Origin: Algibacter miyuki
GTDB taxonomy: Bacteria; Bacteroidota; Bacteroidia; Flavobacteriales; Flavobacteriaceae
Assembly: GCF_030409805.1 (NCBI RefSeq)
Contig: NZ_JAUFQP010000007.1
Coordinates: 1,054,001-1,118,000 of the forward strand
Length of the DNA: 64,000 nt
Reading direction: 5' to 3'
Position numbers and translations under genes: made by a program. The notes beneath the pieces are model-generated. The model made no database searches. It was not told the DNA's origin and was given only the letters and a program-made list of their open reading frames with translations. Positions 44,199-52,130 of the stretch are shown in pieces (position 1 is the stretch's first letter; the number at the start of each line of letters is the position of its first letter).

Positions 44199-45995
44199 AT
44201 GAACAATCAGACAGAAAATCAGACCGAAAAGAGTTTAAATCAAGACACAACATCATCTAATTACGATGATTTGAAAAAAGCTAGAAAAGAAGCTAGAAAA
44301 GAAATAGGGAAACAGCCAGAAATTAAATGGTTAACCGAAAATAGTCGCAAGTTTTTAGGATCTGGATACCTTACAGAAGGTGCAACACCAGAAGGAAGAA
44401 TAAGAGAAATTGCAGAACGTGCCGAAGAAATTTTAAAAATCGATGGTTTTGCCGATAAGTTTTACGGGTACATGGCCGAAGGGTATTACTCTTTAGCATC
44501 TCCAGTATGGTCTAACTTTGGGAAACGTCGTGGCTTACCAATTAGTTGTTTTGGTTCGCATATTTCTGATGATATGGGCGATATTTTATATACCCAATCA
44601 GAAGTTGGAATGATGTCTAAACTTGGTGGTGGTACATCAGGATATTTCGGAAAATTGCGCCATAGAGGTGCACCAGTAAAAAATAACGGAGAGTCTTCAG
44701 GTGCAGTTCACATCATGCAACTTTTCGAAAAAATGGTCGATGTTGTAAGTCAAGGGTCTGTACGTCGTGGTCGTTTTTCACCGTATTTACCAATTGAGCA
44801 CCAGGATATCCACGAGTTTTTAGAAATAGGAACAGAAGGAAATCCAATTCAAGAATTAACGCACGGTGTTACTGTAAGTAACGAGTGGATGCAAGAAATG
44901 ATTGATGGTGATGCTGATAAAAGAGCCATTTGGGCAAAAGTATTACAACGTAGAGGCGAAATAGGATACCCATATATTTTCTTTAGAGACAACGCGAACA
45001 ACAACGCACCAGATGTTTATAAAGATAAAAATCATGAGATTTACGCTAGTAACTTATGCTCGGAAATTATGTTACCTACTAACGATCGTTGGTCTTTTGT
45101 ATGTGTATTATCTTCTATCAATTTATTAAAGTATGATGAGTGGAAAGATACCGATGCGGTAGAAACTATGGTGTACTTTCTAGATGCCGTTTTAGAAGAA
45201 TTTATTACCAAGTTAGAAGTTTATAGGGATTCTGATAATAGAGACGATAGACACACCTTCATGTTTATGGAGAAAGCGTATACGTTTGCAAAAGAAAACC
45301 GTGCTTTAGGTATGGGCGCTTTAGGATGGCACTCATTATTACAATCTAAAATGTTAGGTTTTGATAGTCAAGAAGCTTTCGATTTAAACAGTGAAATATT
45401 TAAAACGATTAAAGAAAAATCAGTTAAAGCTTCAGAAGAATTAGCTGTTTTATTTGGCGAGCCAGAAGTTTTAAAAGGTTACGGTAGAAGAAATACAACA
45501 TTAAATGCTGTAGCTCCAACAACCTCTTCAGCTTTTATTTTAGGACAAGTATCACAAGGTATTGAGCCAATTTGGTCTAATAGTTATGTAAAAGATATTG
45601 CAAAAATAAAAACGACTATTAAAAACCCGTTCTTATTAGATCTTTTAGAAGAAAAAGGAATTAATACTACGGAAATTTGGAAGTCTATTCGTGATAATGA
45701 TGGATCGGTACAACATCTAGAAGAAGAGCTTACAGAGCACGAAAGAGATGTGTTTAAAACCTATTCTGAAATTGACCAGATGACTATTATTTATCAGGCT
45801 GCCAACAGACAGAACCATATTGATCAAGCACAATCGTTAAATATTATGGTGCACCCAGATATGCCTGTAAAAGATATTAATAAAATCTATGTTACAGCTT
45901 GGCAATTAGGTGTTAAATCGTTGTATTACCAACACAGTATGAATGCTGCACAAAAATTCAAACAAAAGAAAGAATGTAAAAGTTGTGAAGGTTAA
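44199..45995 (+). CDS. nrdA: Ribonucleotide reductase large subunit NrdA lacking an ATP-cone
   Basis: A 598-residue catalytic subunit that reduces ribonucleoside diphosphates. Substrate-site cysteines are visible in PISCFGSHISDD (about 123), in SNLCSEIMLPT (the thiyl Cys; about 286) and in WSFVCVLSSINLL (about 304), and the tail has the redox pair CKSCEG. The N-terminus is a charged linker leading straight to the catalytic barrel; the approximately 90-residue ATP-cone is absent, complementing the NrdB ATP-cone. It starts two bases after nrdB. Confidence 0.95.
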   Translation: MNNQTENQTEKSLNQDTTSSNYDDLKKARKEARKEIGKQPEIKWLTENSRKFLGSGYLTEGATPEGRIREIAERAEEILKIDGFADKFYGYMAEGYYSLASPVWSNFGKRRGLPISCFGSHISDDMGDILYTQSEVGMMSKLGGGTSGYFGKLRHRGAPVKNNGESSGAVHIMQLFEKMVDVVSQGSVRRGRFSPYLPIEHQDIHEFLEIGTEGNPIQELTHGVTVSNEWMQEMIDGDADKRAIWAKVLQRRGEIGYPYIFFRDNANNNAPDVYKDKNHEIYASNLCSEIMLPTNDRWSFVCVLSSINLLKYDEWKDTDAVETMVYFLDAVLEEFITKLEVYRDSDNRDDRHTFMFMEKAYTFAKENRALGMGALGWHSLLQSKMLGFDSQEAFDLNSEIFKTIKEKSVKASEELAVLFGEPEVLKGYGRRNTTLNAVAPTTSSAFILGQVSQGIEPIWSNSYVKDIAKIKTTIKNPFLLDLLEEKGINTTEIWKSIRDNDGSVQHLEEELTEHERDVFKTYSEIDQMTIIYQAANRQNHIDQAQSLNIMVHPDMPVKDINKIYVTAWQLGVKSLYYQHSMNAAQKFKQKKECKSCEG

Positions 45996-46056
45996 TATTC
46001 ACACTTAAAAGATAGAGTATTGAAAATCCTGCTATAGGGGTAGGTAAGTGTTAATT

Positions 46057-46086
46057 AAAGCATCTCGAAAGAGGTGCTTTTTTTTT
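46057..46086 (+). terminator. Terminator of nrdBA
   Basis: AAAGCATCTC pairs with GAGGTGCTTT around CGAA-type loop bases, then T-run. Confidence 0.8.
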
Positions 46087-46133
46087 ATGCCTTCAATTGA
46101 AATAGAAAAGAATTTACTTTATATTTAAAACCG

Positions 46134-46163
46134 AAAAAGGAAGCTGTGAGGCTTCCTTTTTTA
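46134..46163 (+). terminator. Second hairpin terminator after nrdBA
   Basis: AAAAAGGAAGC pairs with GCTTCCTTTTT over six loop bases; symmetric, so it can also serve the minus strand. Confidence 0.7.
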
Positions 46164-46242
46164 TATAACCCATAAGTTGCTAGATAATGCAGTAGCTAGG
46201 TTTTAAATAGTGTTTAAACTGGGTTTTAAACTAAAGTTATGG

Positions 46243-46317
46243 CTATTGACATAAATACGATGTTTGAACGCTAACTATTACTTGGAATTTCTCGTTTGAA
46301 CCAATGTTATATTTTTC
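46243..46317 (-). pseudogene. Decayed, internally deleted copy of ppnP
   Basis: On the minus strand 24 codons read EKYNIGSNEKFQVIVSVQTS then YLCQ and a stop. They match the last codons of the intact ppnP at 47.4 kb (EKYTIDANEKFQVTVSEQTA, YLCQ, then YK) at 18 of 24 positions, with the final two codons lost. Immediately upstream the bases match the ppnP leader instead of its body: TATATTTTTC joins to AGTTGGTAACAAAATAAAAA. In intact ppnP, TATATTTTTC occurs at 47486-47495 and nearly again at 47702-47712, so deletion between these short direct repeats explains the junction. Confidence 0.85.
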
Positions 46318-46332
46318 AGTTGGTAACAAAAT

Positions 46333-46362
46333 AAAAAAGCACCTCAATTGAGGTGCTTTTTT
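46333..46362. terminator. Terminator of the OmpA-family gene
   Basis: AAAAAAGCACCT and AGGTGCTTTTTT arms, fully palindromic core CACCTCAATTGAGGTG. Homologous in position and arm to the hairpin before intact ppnP at 47.73 kb. Confidence 0.85.
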
Positions 46363-46385
46363 ATGCTTATATAGTTTGGTGTGTT

Positions 46386-47243
46386 TTAATCCAAAATATT
46401 GGTTTCGGCTAAGTCTTCATTGTTTTCAGACATTAAAGCGAAAAATTTATCAATGTTTGGAAGAATAATAATTTTTGTTCTTCTGTTTTTTGCTCTGTTT
46501 TCAGCCGAATCATTAGTCGCAACAGGTTGGTAGCTACTTCTACCAGCTGCAATTAGTTTTTCTGGAGCAACATTATATTTGCTTTGTAATTTACGAACAA
46601 CAGATGTAGATCTTAATACACTTAAATCCCAATTATCGGCAATGTTAACCGTGTTTATTGTTCTAGAATCTGTGTGCCCTTCTACCATAACATCTAAACT
46701 AGGTTCAGAATTAATTACATCGGCTAATTTTTGTAAAATATTATCAGACTTAGCGCTTAAACGATGACTACCAGTATTAAATAACATATCATCTGCGATA
46801 GAAATCATAACTACAGTTTCGTTAATGTTTACCGCAAAATCTTCATCTTCATTGATGTTACTTTCGTTAATGGTTTTTTGCAGATTATAGGCTACAGCTA
46901 AATTCATAGAATCTTTAAGCGTTTTTGCTTGGCTTAGTTTGTTTGGATCAACATGTTTAAGTGTTTCACGCATTTTAGACTTGACAGTATTAGAGATAAC
47001 AACATTACCAACAACATCTAGTTTGGTATCGTTTTCTTGCTTTAAAGTCGCTAATTTGGCGTTATAAGTATCAACGCGAGACTGAATTTTATCAAACTTT
47101 GCTTCTAAGTCTTCTTTCGCTACTCTGGTTTTAAGTAGTTCACTTTTTATTTCACCATTTTCATGTTCAAGGGCTAAGTATTTCTTTTTTGAAACACAAG
47201 AAAAAGTAAGGGCCAATAGTAATATAATCGATATTTTCTTCAT
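46386..47243 (-). CDS. OmpA-family lipoprotein with coiled coil
   Basis: A 285-residue envelope protein. A lipoprotein signal ends TFSC (Cys16). A coiled coil follows (about 22-75, EHENGEIKSELLKTRVAKEDL onward). The C-terminal OmpA/MotB domain (about 150-265) has MVEGHTDSRTIN, WDLSVLRSTSVVRKL and AENRAKNRRTKIIIL, the peptidoglycan-binding signature with its Asp and Arg. It would tie the outer membrane to the cell wall. It separates intact ppnP from the decayed ppnP copy. Confidence 0.9.
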   Translation of the reverse strand: MKKISIILLLALTFSCVSKKKYLALEHENGEIKSELLKTRVAKEDLEAKFDKIQSRVDTYNAKLATLKQENDTKLDVVGNVVISNTVKSKMRETLKHVDPNKLSQAKTLKDSMNLAVAYNLQKTINESNINEDEDFAVNINETVVMISIADDMLFNTGSHRLSAKSDNILQKLADVINSEPSLDVMVEGHTDSRTINTVNIADNWDLSVLRSTSVVRKLQSKYNVAPEKLIAAGRSSYQPVATNDSAENRAKNRRTKIIILPNIDKFFALMSENNEDLAETNILD

Positions 47244-47362
47244 AATAATAAAATTTTCATTTATTACATTTACGGTGAAGTATCGTGTTTAGACGTTAAT
47301 AAGTAAATTTATTTAAAGAAACCAGGCTTAAATCGTTTCTGATTAGGCAGATGTGTTTAAAA

Positions 47363-47394
47363 CAAAAAAGCACACCTATTAGGGTGCGCTTTGT
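47363..47394 (-). terminator. Terminator of ppnP
   Basis: Minus-strand stem AAAGCGCACC with GGTGTGCTTT (one mismatch) followed by TTTTTTG, 20 bases after the ppnP stop. Confidence 0.7.
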
Positions 47395-47414
47395 TATTTG
47401 TATCTTTTTTAGAT

Positions 47415-47696
47415 TTACTTATATTGACATAAGTAAGCTGTTTGTTCACTCACGGTTACCTGGAATTTCTCGTTGGCATCAATGGTATATTTTTCGCCAG
47501 CTTTATAAGTTACCCATTCTGATGAGTTTGGTAATTTTACTAACATTTCCCCTTCAATAACATTCATGGTTTCATGTTTTGTTGTTCCAAATTCGTAGGT
47601 TCCAGCTTCCATAACACCTATAGTAGATTGTCCTGTTGCCGATGTGTAGCCTAACGATTTTACGTTGCTATCAAAATATTCGTTTGCAGATATCAT
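47415..47696 (-). CDS. ppnP: Pyrimidine/purine nucleoside phosphorylase
   Basis: A 93-residue cupin of the PpnP (YaiE) family that cleaves nucleosides with phosphate. The start at 47696 (MISANEYFDSNVKSLGY) is chosen because family members begin M-x-x-x-x-YFDG/S-NVKS. GVMEAGTYEFGTTKHETMNVIEGEM (about 27-51) and WVTYKAGEKYTIDANEKFQV (about 60-79) complete the family signature. The full length matches the usual 94 residues. Its product balance depends on phosphate, which suits a phosphate-responsive neighbourhood. A decayed second copy lies beyond the OmpA gene. Confidence 0.92.
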   Translation of the reverse strand: MISANEYFDSNVKSLGYTSATGQSTIGVMEAGTYEFGTTKHETMNVIEGEMLVKLPNSSEWVTYKAGEKYTIDANEKFQVTVSEQTAYLCQYK

Positions 47697-47721
47697 TTCT
47701 TTATATTTTTTCAGTTGATTA

Positions 47722-47729
47722 CAAAAATA
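47722..47729 (-). promoter_or_regulatory. -7 promoter element of ppnP
   Basis: Minus-strand TATTTTTG (TAnnTTTG), 26 bases before the ppnP ATG and adjacent to the stem of the upstream gene's terminator. In the decayed copy one A is lost here, breaking the element. Confidence 0.55.
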
Positions 47730-47759
47730 AAAAAGCACCTATAGAATAGATGCTTTTTT
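47728..47759 (-). terminator. Terminator of the Pit transporter gene
   Basis: AAAAAAGCA(T/C)CTAT-type stem: AAAAAGCACCTAT with AGATGCTTTTTT, minus-strand T-tract, 24 bases after the Pit stop. It overlaps the ppnP promoter region. Confidence 0.75.
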
Positions 47760-47782
47760 GCGTTATAATTTTGGTAAAAATA

Positions 47783-50119
47783 TTATTCTTCTTCTGTACT
47801 AGAAATTGTTGCAGGTTCCACAGAGGAATCGTGCGCATTATGATATTCTTCTAATAAACTCATAGTGGCTTTAAGCAAATCTTTCGTTTCTAATAACACC
47901 CCAAAGTATAAGGTGGTGTTCTTCGGACTCGATTCTTCAGTACGTGTTCTTTCAACTTGTTTCTGAATTTTTTCAGATAACAACTTAAACACATCGTCTT
48001 TTCTGCTTAAAATTTGTCCTATTTGCTCAAAAGAATGCGAATCGAAAGCCGTTTTCATATCATGAAACAATCCTTCAACCGATGCATCAACCTCTTTCAA
48101 CTCTTTAATTTGGTTGAATTTCAGTTTCTTATGGTTGTTGTTAATATGCTTATAACTCACCTTAGAAATATATTCTAAAGATTGTGCCATATCCTGTAAG
48201 TAGCCTAAAACATTAATGTAGAAATTACTTGCACCAACACTAGATTCGTCTAAGTTTTTAATAAAATAGAAAATGTTGTTACGTAAATCGTCAACTTCAA
48301 TAGATAATTTATTAACCTGTTTTTGGTTCTTTTTAAGCGATACTAAATCTTGTTTAGCGAGACCGTTTATAGCGTTTGTATAAATTTTGTTTCCACGTTT
48401 TACTACGTTAGCAATATTGCCAGCACTTTCGTGAATAACACCTTGTACAGAACTACTTTCTGCCTTTATCAAGCTATCTTCTGCTCTAACTTCTTTCGAT
48501 TTTTTATTATGAACTACCGAACTTCTAATTAATAAACCAAAGGCTGCAACCAATAATATAGGGAACATTACCGTAATGTTTAGGTTTAATAAATAGGCGA
48601 CTAAAGCTGCTGCTGAAAACGCACTAAAGGCTGTAAAAAACCATCCACCAATAACGTTTATTACACCCGCTACACGGTACACAGCACTTTCTGCACCCCA
48701 AGCTCTATCGGCAAGTGATGATCCCATGGCTACCATAAAAGTAACGTATGTTGTAGATAGTGGTAATTTGTATGAGGTTGCTATAGAAATTAAAACTGCA
48801 GCAATCATTAAGTTTAATGCTGCTCGCACTAAATCGAAAGCAGGTAATTCTACTGTTTTATTTTTTGATAAGGTAATCACTGGAACTTCAAACTGTTTAT
48901 CAATTTTAGCTTGCCAAGAATTTGGTAGTAAATATGATGTTGTTTGAGAAAGTAAAACCGCTACACGCACAAAACCACGTGATAAAAAGTTAGGTTGAAA
49001 ACGTTCTTTAGTTTCACTTTGGCTAGCAAGGTCTAACGATGTTTTTACAACGTTTTTCGCTTTGGTAGAAAACCATAACGTTAGTACCATAATCATACCT
49101 GCAGCAAAAAGCAACCAGTTGTTGGTTGGTACTTTTTCGGCTAAAATAGTCATCGGGAATTCGTAAGCAGGAACTCCAGAGGCCGACCATGCTAAAAAGG
49201 CATTGTAAGCCGCAACAGGTACACCAATAAAGTTTACTAAATCGTTACCAGCAAAAGCAAGTGCTAAGGCAAACGTACCTACTAAAATAATAAGTTTGTA
49301 GATGTTTATTTTGGCAAGCGAAATAAGAGCTAATGAAAGTAAAGACCATATTACAGAACTTACTAAAATAATACCAAGTACTTGAGTTTCTAAAAAGTGA
49401 GCCATAGTACCACCACCCAAAATATCGTAAGATTCGTTGGCGTAAGAGGTGCCTTTTAATCCTTTCATAAAGATGAAATAGGTAATGGCTGTAATGGCAA
49501 AACCACCAAATAGCGCACCAACCCATGGGGCTTTATTTTCAAAATTATAAGATAATAGTAAACGGGCAACCCATTGTACTAAAGCACCAATGGAGAATGC
49601 GACGACCACCGAGAGCAGAATTCCGAATATAATTTGAGACGCTTTTGAAGTGTTGATATAGTTAATAACATCGCCAAAATCGCCACCATCGTGTCCAATT
49701 TTTATTAAGGCAATGGCAACTGCAGCCCCCAATAATTCGAATACAATGGAAACTGTAGTTGATGTTGGCATCCCAACGGAGTTAAAGAAATCGAGCAGTA
49801 ATATGTCCGTAATCATTACGGCCATAAAGATGATCATGATTTCGTTAAACATAAACTCACTTGGGTTAAAAATACCCTTACGAGCAACTTCCATCATACC
49901 GCTAGAAAAAACAGCTCCAACCGCAACACCTACACTGGCCACAATCATAATGGTTTTAAAAGAAATGGCTTTAGAGCCAATAGCCGAGTTTAAAAAGTTT
50001 ACGGCATCGTTACTAACGCCCACCACCAAATCTGCAATTGCAAGAATGGCTAAGGCGATAATCATATACAAATAGATATTATCCATAGTGTCTGGTTGAA
50101 ATAAGGTTGCAAATATCAT
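47783..50119 (-). CDS. Pit-family inorganic phosphate transporter with C-terminal PhoU-like helical domain
   Basis: A 778-residue inner-membrane transporter. Both PD001131-like Pit repeats are visible: GVSNDAVNFLNSAIGSKAI near residue 33 and GNDLVNFIGVPVAAYNA near 290. About twelve membrane helices precede residue 560. The last about 210 residues are soluble and helical (LSIEVDDLRNNIFYFIKNLDESS and so on), resembling the PhoU/DUF47 proteins usually encoded beside Pit; here the two are fused, as in many Bacteroidota. It starts 39 bases after the phosphate porin. An alternative start lies 11 codons in. Confidence 0.92.
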   Translation of the reverse strand: MIFATLFQPDTMDNIYLYMIIALAILAIADLVVGVSNDAVNFLNSAIGSKAISFKTIMIVASVGVAVGAVFSSGMMEVARKGIFNPSEFMFNEIMIIFMAVMITDILLLDFFNSVGMPTSTTVSIVFELLGAAVAIALIKIGHDGGDFGDVINYINTSKASQIIFGILLSVVVAFSIGALVQWVARLLLSYNFENKAPWVGALFGGFAITAITYFIFMKGLKGTSYANESYDILGGGTMAHFLETQVLGIILVSSVIWSLLSLALISLAKINIYKLIILVGTFALALAFAGNDLVNFIGVPVAAYNAFLAWSASGVPAYEFPMTILAEKVPTNNWLLFAAGMIMVLTLWFSTKAKNVVKTSLDLASQSETKERFQPNFLSRGFVRVAVLLSQTTSYLLPNSWQAKIDKQFEVPVITLSKNKTVELPAFDLVRAALNLMIAAVLISIATSYKLPLSTTYVTFMVAMGSSLADRAWGAESAVYRVAGVINVIGGWFFTAFSAFSAAALVAYLLNLNITVMFPILLVAAFGLLIRSSVVHNKKSKEVRAEDSLIKAESSSVQGVIHESAGNIANVVKRGNKIYTNAINGLAKQDLVSLKKNQKQVNKLSIEVDDLRNNIFYFIKNLDESSVGASNFYINVLGYLQDMAQSLEYISKVSYKHINNNHKKLKFNQIKELKEVDASVEGLFHDMKTAFDSHSFEQIGQILSRKDDVFKLLSEKIQKQVERTRTEESSPKNTTLYFGVLLETKDLLKATMSLLEEYHNAHDSSVEPATISSTEEE

Positions 50120-50158
50120 GACTATATAATGGTGTTGTGTTATGTTAATGTTATTTCT

Positions 50159-51349
50159 TTAAAAGTGTATATCGCACTGTAAACGATACATGATTTTATT
50201 GTTTCCGCCTGCCACATCTAAGTAGCTTAAATCGGTTTGAATTTTTAATTTATGTCCAACAATATATTTTGACAAACCAATGGTGTATTGGTTTTCGGCG
50301 TTTTCGTTGGTGATGTTTTTATCTAAAGTAATATTGGTGTAACGTCCAGAAACTTCGTAGTTGCTTTTAAGTAAATACCCGGTTTGAAGGTTTAAACCAC
50401 GGCCTACTTGCACCACATCGCCAGTTAAAGTGCCATCAGAATTCATGGCAATTGGGTTATCGGCATCTCTATCGGCGTATTCAGCCATAAAAGAAAATCC
50501 TTGATACTTAAACATGGCATCTATAAAAAGTGTGCTAATGTTGGTTTCAAAAAAACCGGTATCAGTTTCCATATAGCTTCCCATATTGCTGCGTGTTTTT
50601 ACAGCATTATTGTTATAATCGTATACTACGCCTAGTGCTAGTTTTGGGGTCGATTCTCGTTTTAAGTCGGCACCTTTATAATCGCCATCACTGGTAAATT
50701 CACCGAAAGGGTAAAAATCTAATCGGCCAGTATATTGATGTCCGCCTAAGTTTCCAGTAGTTACATTTCGGCCTTCACCTTGTGCTATTGAAAAAGTTTC
50801 TTTAACAATAAAAGAGTTGGTTAGGTTAAAATGATGTTTTAATTGCATTCCGAAATCACGATCGATGTTAAAACGGCTATTAAGTAAAGAGCGATCTACT
50901 TGTTGCAAGTTTGCTGAAGATATAATACGTTCGCGGTTGCCAGGTAATTTTGTTTGGCCTACCCAAAGTTCAAAATTCTTATAAAAATTCCACATTAAAA
51001 ATGCATCTAAAATATAACGTGGCGCGTTCCCTGTAAATTCCGAAGCACCCGATTGGTCTCTGTTAGATAAGCCCAATTCAATTTTATATTTTAATTTCGG
51101 GCTGTAAGCAAAACCATTAAATTTCAATCGAGAGCGTCTAATTAGGAAGTTGGCGTCGCTTTTTTCGCCATCTTCCCAAACGGAAGAGCCAAGAAGTTGA
51201 ACTCGTAATCCTACTTTCATGGTCCAAGAGCTGTCTTTTCCAACCACGTTGAAAATACCGTTTCCGAATTTTCCGGTTGTAATCTCTTGCGCTTGCGCGG
51301 AAGCCATAAACCAGAAAACTACTCCAAACAGGATAAGTTTAAGTTTCAT
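50159..51349 (-). CDS. Phosphate-selective porin (OprO/OprP family)
   Basis: A 396-residue outer-membrane barrel with a signal peptide (1-20, SAQAQ). Alternating strands run throughout (SWTMKVGLRVQLLGSSVWED near 40, RRSRLKFNGFAYSPKLKYKIELGL near 68-91) and the protein ends MYRLQCDIHF, with a terminal Phe as the assembly signal. This is the OprO/OprP porin family, which in Pseudomonas takes up phosphate or pyrophosphate. With Pit 39 bases downstream it makes a two-membrane phosphate import operon, preceded by candidate Pho boxes. Confidence 0.9.
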   Translation of the reverse strand: MKLKLILFGVVFWFMASAQAQEITTGKFGNGIFNVVGKDSSWTMKVGLRVQLLGSSVWEDGEKSDANFLIRRSRLKFNGFAYSPKLKYKIELGLSNRDQSGASEFTGNAPRYILDAFLMWNFYKNFELWVGQTKLPGNRERIISSANLQQVDRSLLNSRFNIDRDFGMQLKHHFNLTNSFIVKETFSIAQGEGRNVTTGNLGGHQYTGRLDFYPFGEFTSDGDYKGADLKRESTPKLALGVVYDYNNNAVKTRSNMGSYMETDTGFFETNISTLFIDAMFKYQGFSFMAEYADRDADNPIAMNSDGTLTGDVVQVGRGLNLQTGYLLKSNYEVSGRYTNITLDKNITNENAENQYTIGLSKYIVGHKLKIQTDLSYLDVAGGNNKIMYRLQCDIHF

Positions 51350-51389
51350 TATTCAGTATTAGTTTTTGTCGCTGCAAAGAACTAAAAAG

Positions 51390-51422
51390 AATGTTAACTT
51401 AATGTTTCCTAATGATTAAGTT
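51390..51422 (+). promoter_or_regulatory. Candidate Pho box of the porin/Pit operon
   Basis: On the plus strand AATGTTAACTT is followed in phase by AATGTTTCCTA and a weaker ATGATTAAGTT. Two perfect AATGTT units lie 11 bases apart. It is 41-73 bases upstream of the porin start. Confidence 0.6.
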
Positions 51423-51432
51423 TGAAACAAAA

Positions 51433-51458
51433 AAGGCTACCTAAAAATAGGTAGCCTT
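51433..51458 (-). terminator. Orphan terminator hairpin between divergent genes
   Basis: AAGGCTACCTA pairs with TAGGTAGCCTT over AAAA. On the minus strand it is followed by TTTTTTG, the normal rho-independent form. It could end a short intergenic RNA, or stop read-through from the receptor operon at 52-56 kb. Confidence 0.65.
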
Positions 51459-51647
51459 ATTAGAATTCACTATAATGTAGTCGACAAAAACTAATAGATT
51501 ATATGAAAAACTAATCTTGTTGTCCAAGGATATTACAAATATCTTGGATTAAATTGACTTAAATGTAACCACAATATTAAGTAATTATTAATATTGTGGT
51601 GAATTTAATAAAATGTAAAATACTGATTAATAATTATTTATACTTCC

Positions 51648-51680
51648 AATGTTAATTTAATGTTACGTAAATGTTGTGTA
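51648..51680 (+). promoter_or_regulatory. Candidate Pho box of the MORN protein gene (three perfect units)
   Basis: AATGTT starts at 51648, 51659 and 51670, exactly 11 bases apart, in AATGTTAATTT, AATGTTACGTA and AATGTTGTGTA. The last unit includes a TTG at 51674-51676 that stands 20 bases before a TATCTTCG -7-like element at 51697-51704, so the box overlaps the -33 region as class-II activators do. Confidence 0.65.
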
Positions 51681-51737
51681 ATTGTAAAATATTTTCTATC
51701 TTCGTAATGGAAATAATAATCTCAAACCCAACTTACA

Positions 51738-52052
51738 ATGAAAAATATATTAATTATCGCATTAGCTTTGTTTACATCTTTGACTTTTGCTCAAAATGAT
51801 AAAAAGCTAACTTTAAATAAAGAAACAAATCAAATTGATGCTGTTTACTATCATGAAAATGGTAAAGTTAGCCAAACAGGAACTTTTACTGCTGATGGGA
51901 AACTAGACGGAAAATGGATTAGTTTTGATGAAGCTGGTGAAAAAACAACGGTTGCTTTTTATAAAGATGGTAAAAAAGTTGGAAAATGGATTCACTGGAT
52001 CGAAGGAAAGAAAAAAGTAGTAAGTTATGAAAATAACGTAGCTACCTTATAA
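51738..52052 (+). CDS. Small secreted MORN-repeat protein (YwqK-like)
   Basis: A 104-residue protein with a signal peptide (about 1-18, LTFAQ). Three MORN-like strands follow: YYHENGKVSQTGTFTADGKLDGKWISFDEAG, then VAFYKDGKKVGKWIHWIEG. This matches the short YwqK-type proteins common in Flavobacteriia, some of which carry the misleading name nicotinic acid mononucleotide adenyltransferase; no such enzyme motif is present. The role is unknown. The three-unit candidate Pho box in front of it suggests phosphate-starvation expression. A terminator follows the stop. Confidence 0.85.
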   Translation: MKNILIIALALFTSLTFAQNDKKLTLNKETNQIDAVYYHENGKVSQTGTFTADGKLDGKWISFDEAGEKTTVAFYKDGKKVGKWIHWIEGKKKVVSYENNVATL

Positions 52053-52073
52053 ATAGCATACTATTTTAACATA

Positions 52074-52110
52074 AAAAGAACGCCTAAAACAATATGTTTT
52101 AGGCGTTTTA
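52074..52110. terminator. Bidirectional terminator between MORN and receptor genes
   Basis: AACGCCTAAAAC pairs with GTTTTAGGCGTT around five bases, between convergent genes. Confidence 0.88.
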
Positions 52111-52130
52111 CTTTTATAAAAAGAAATCTT

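Larger units (their letters stand above)
45996..46385. other. 390-base gap with three hairpins and a ppnP remnant
   Basis: The stretch after nrdA holds two plus-oriented terminator hairpins (46057-46086, 46134-46163), the decayed 3' end of a ppnP copy (46243-46317) and the OmpA gene terminator (46333-46362). No intact gene is present. Confidence 0.7.
51350..51737. other. Divergent regulatory region between porin and MORN genes, with candidate structured RNA
   Basis: Two candidate Pho boxes flank three stem-loops: 51433-51458 (11-bp perfect stem, minus-strand T-tract after it), 51524-51547 (one bulge), and 51568-51600 (13-bp perfect stem, 7-base loop). The first has the form of a rho-independent terminator for a minus-strand transcript, yet neither flanking gene would end here. 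A short minus-strand RNA of about 100-250 nt is possible. Confidence 0.4.

Noticed and set aside
50120-50158. AATGTT-like bases between porin and Pit genes
   Set aside because: One AATGTT with no 11-bp phased partner; not counted as a Pho box.
51738-52052. Naming the product nicotinic acid mononucleotide adenyltransferase
   Set aside because: Short YwqK-like proteins often bear this name, but there is a signal peptide and MORN-like repeats and no nucleotidyltransferase motif such as HxGH.
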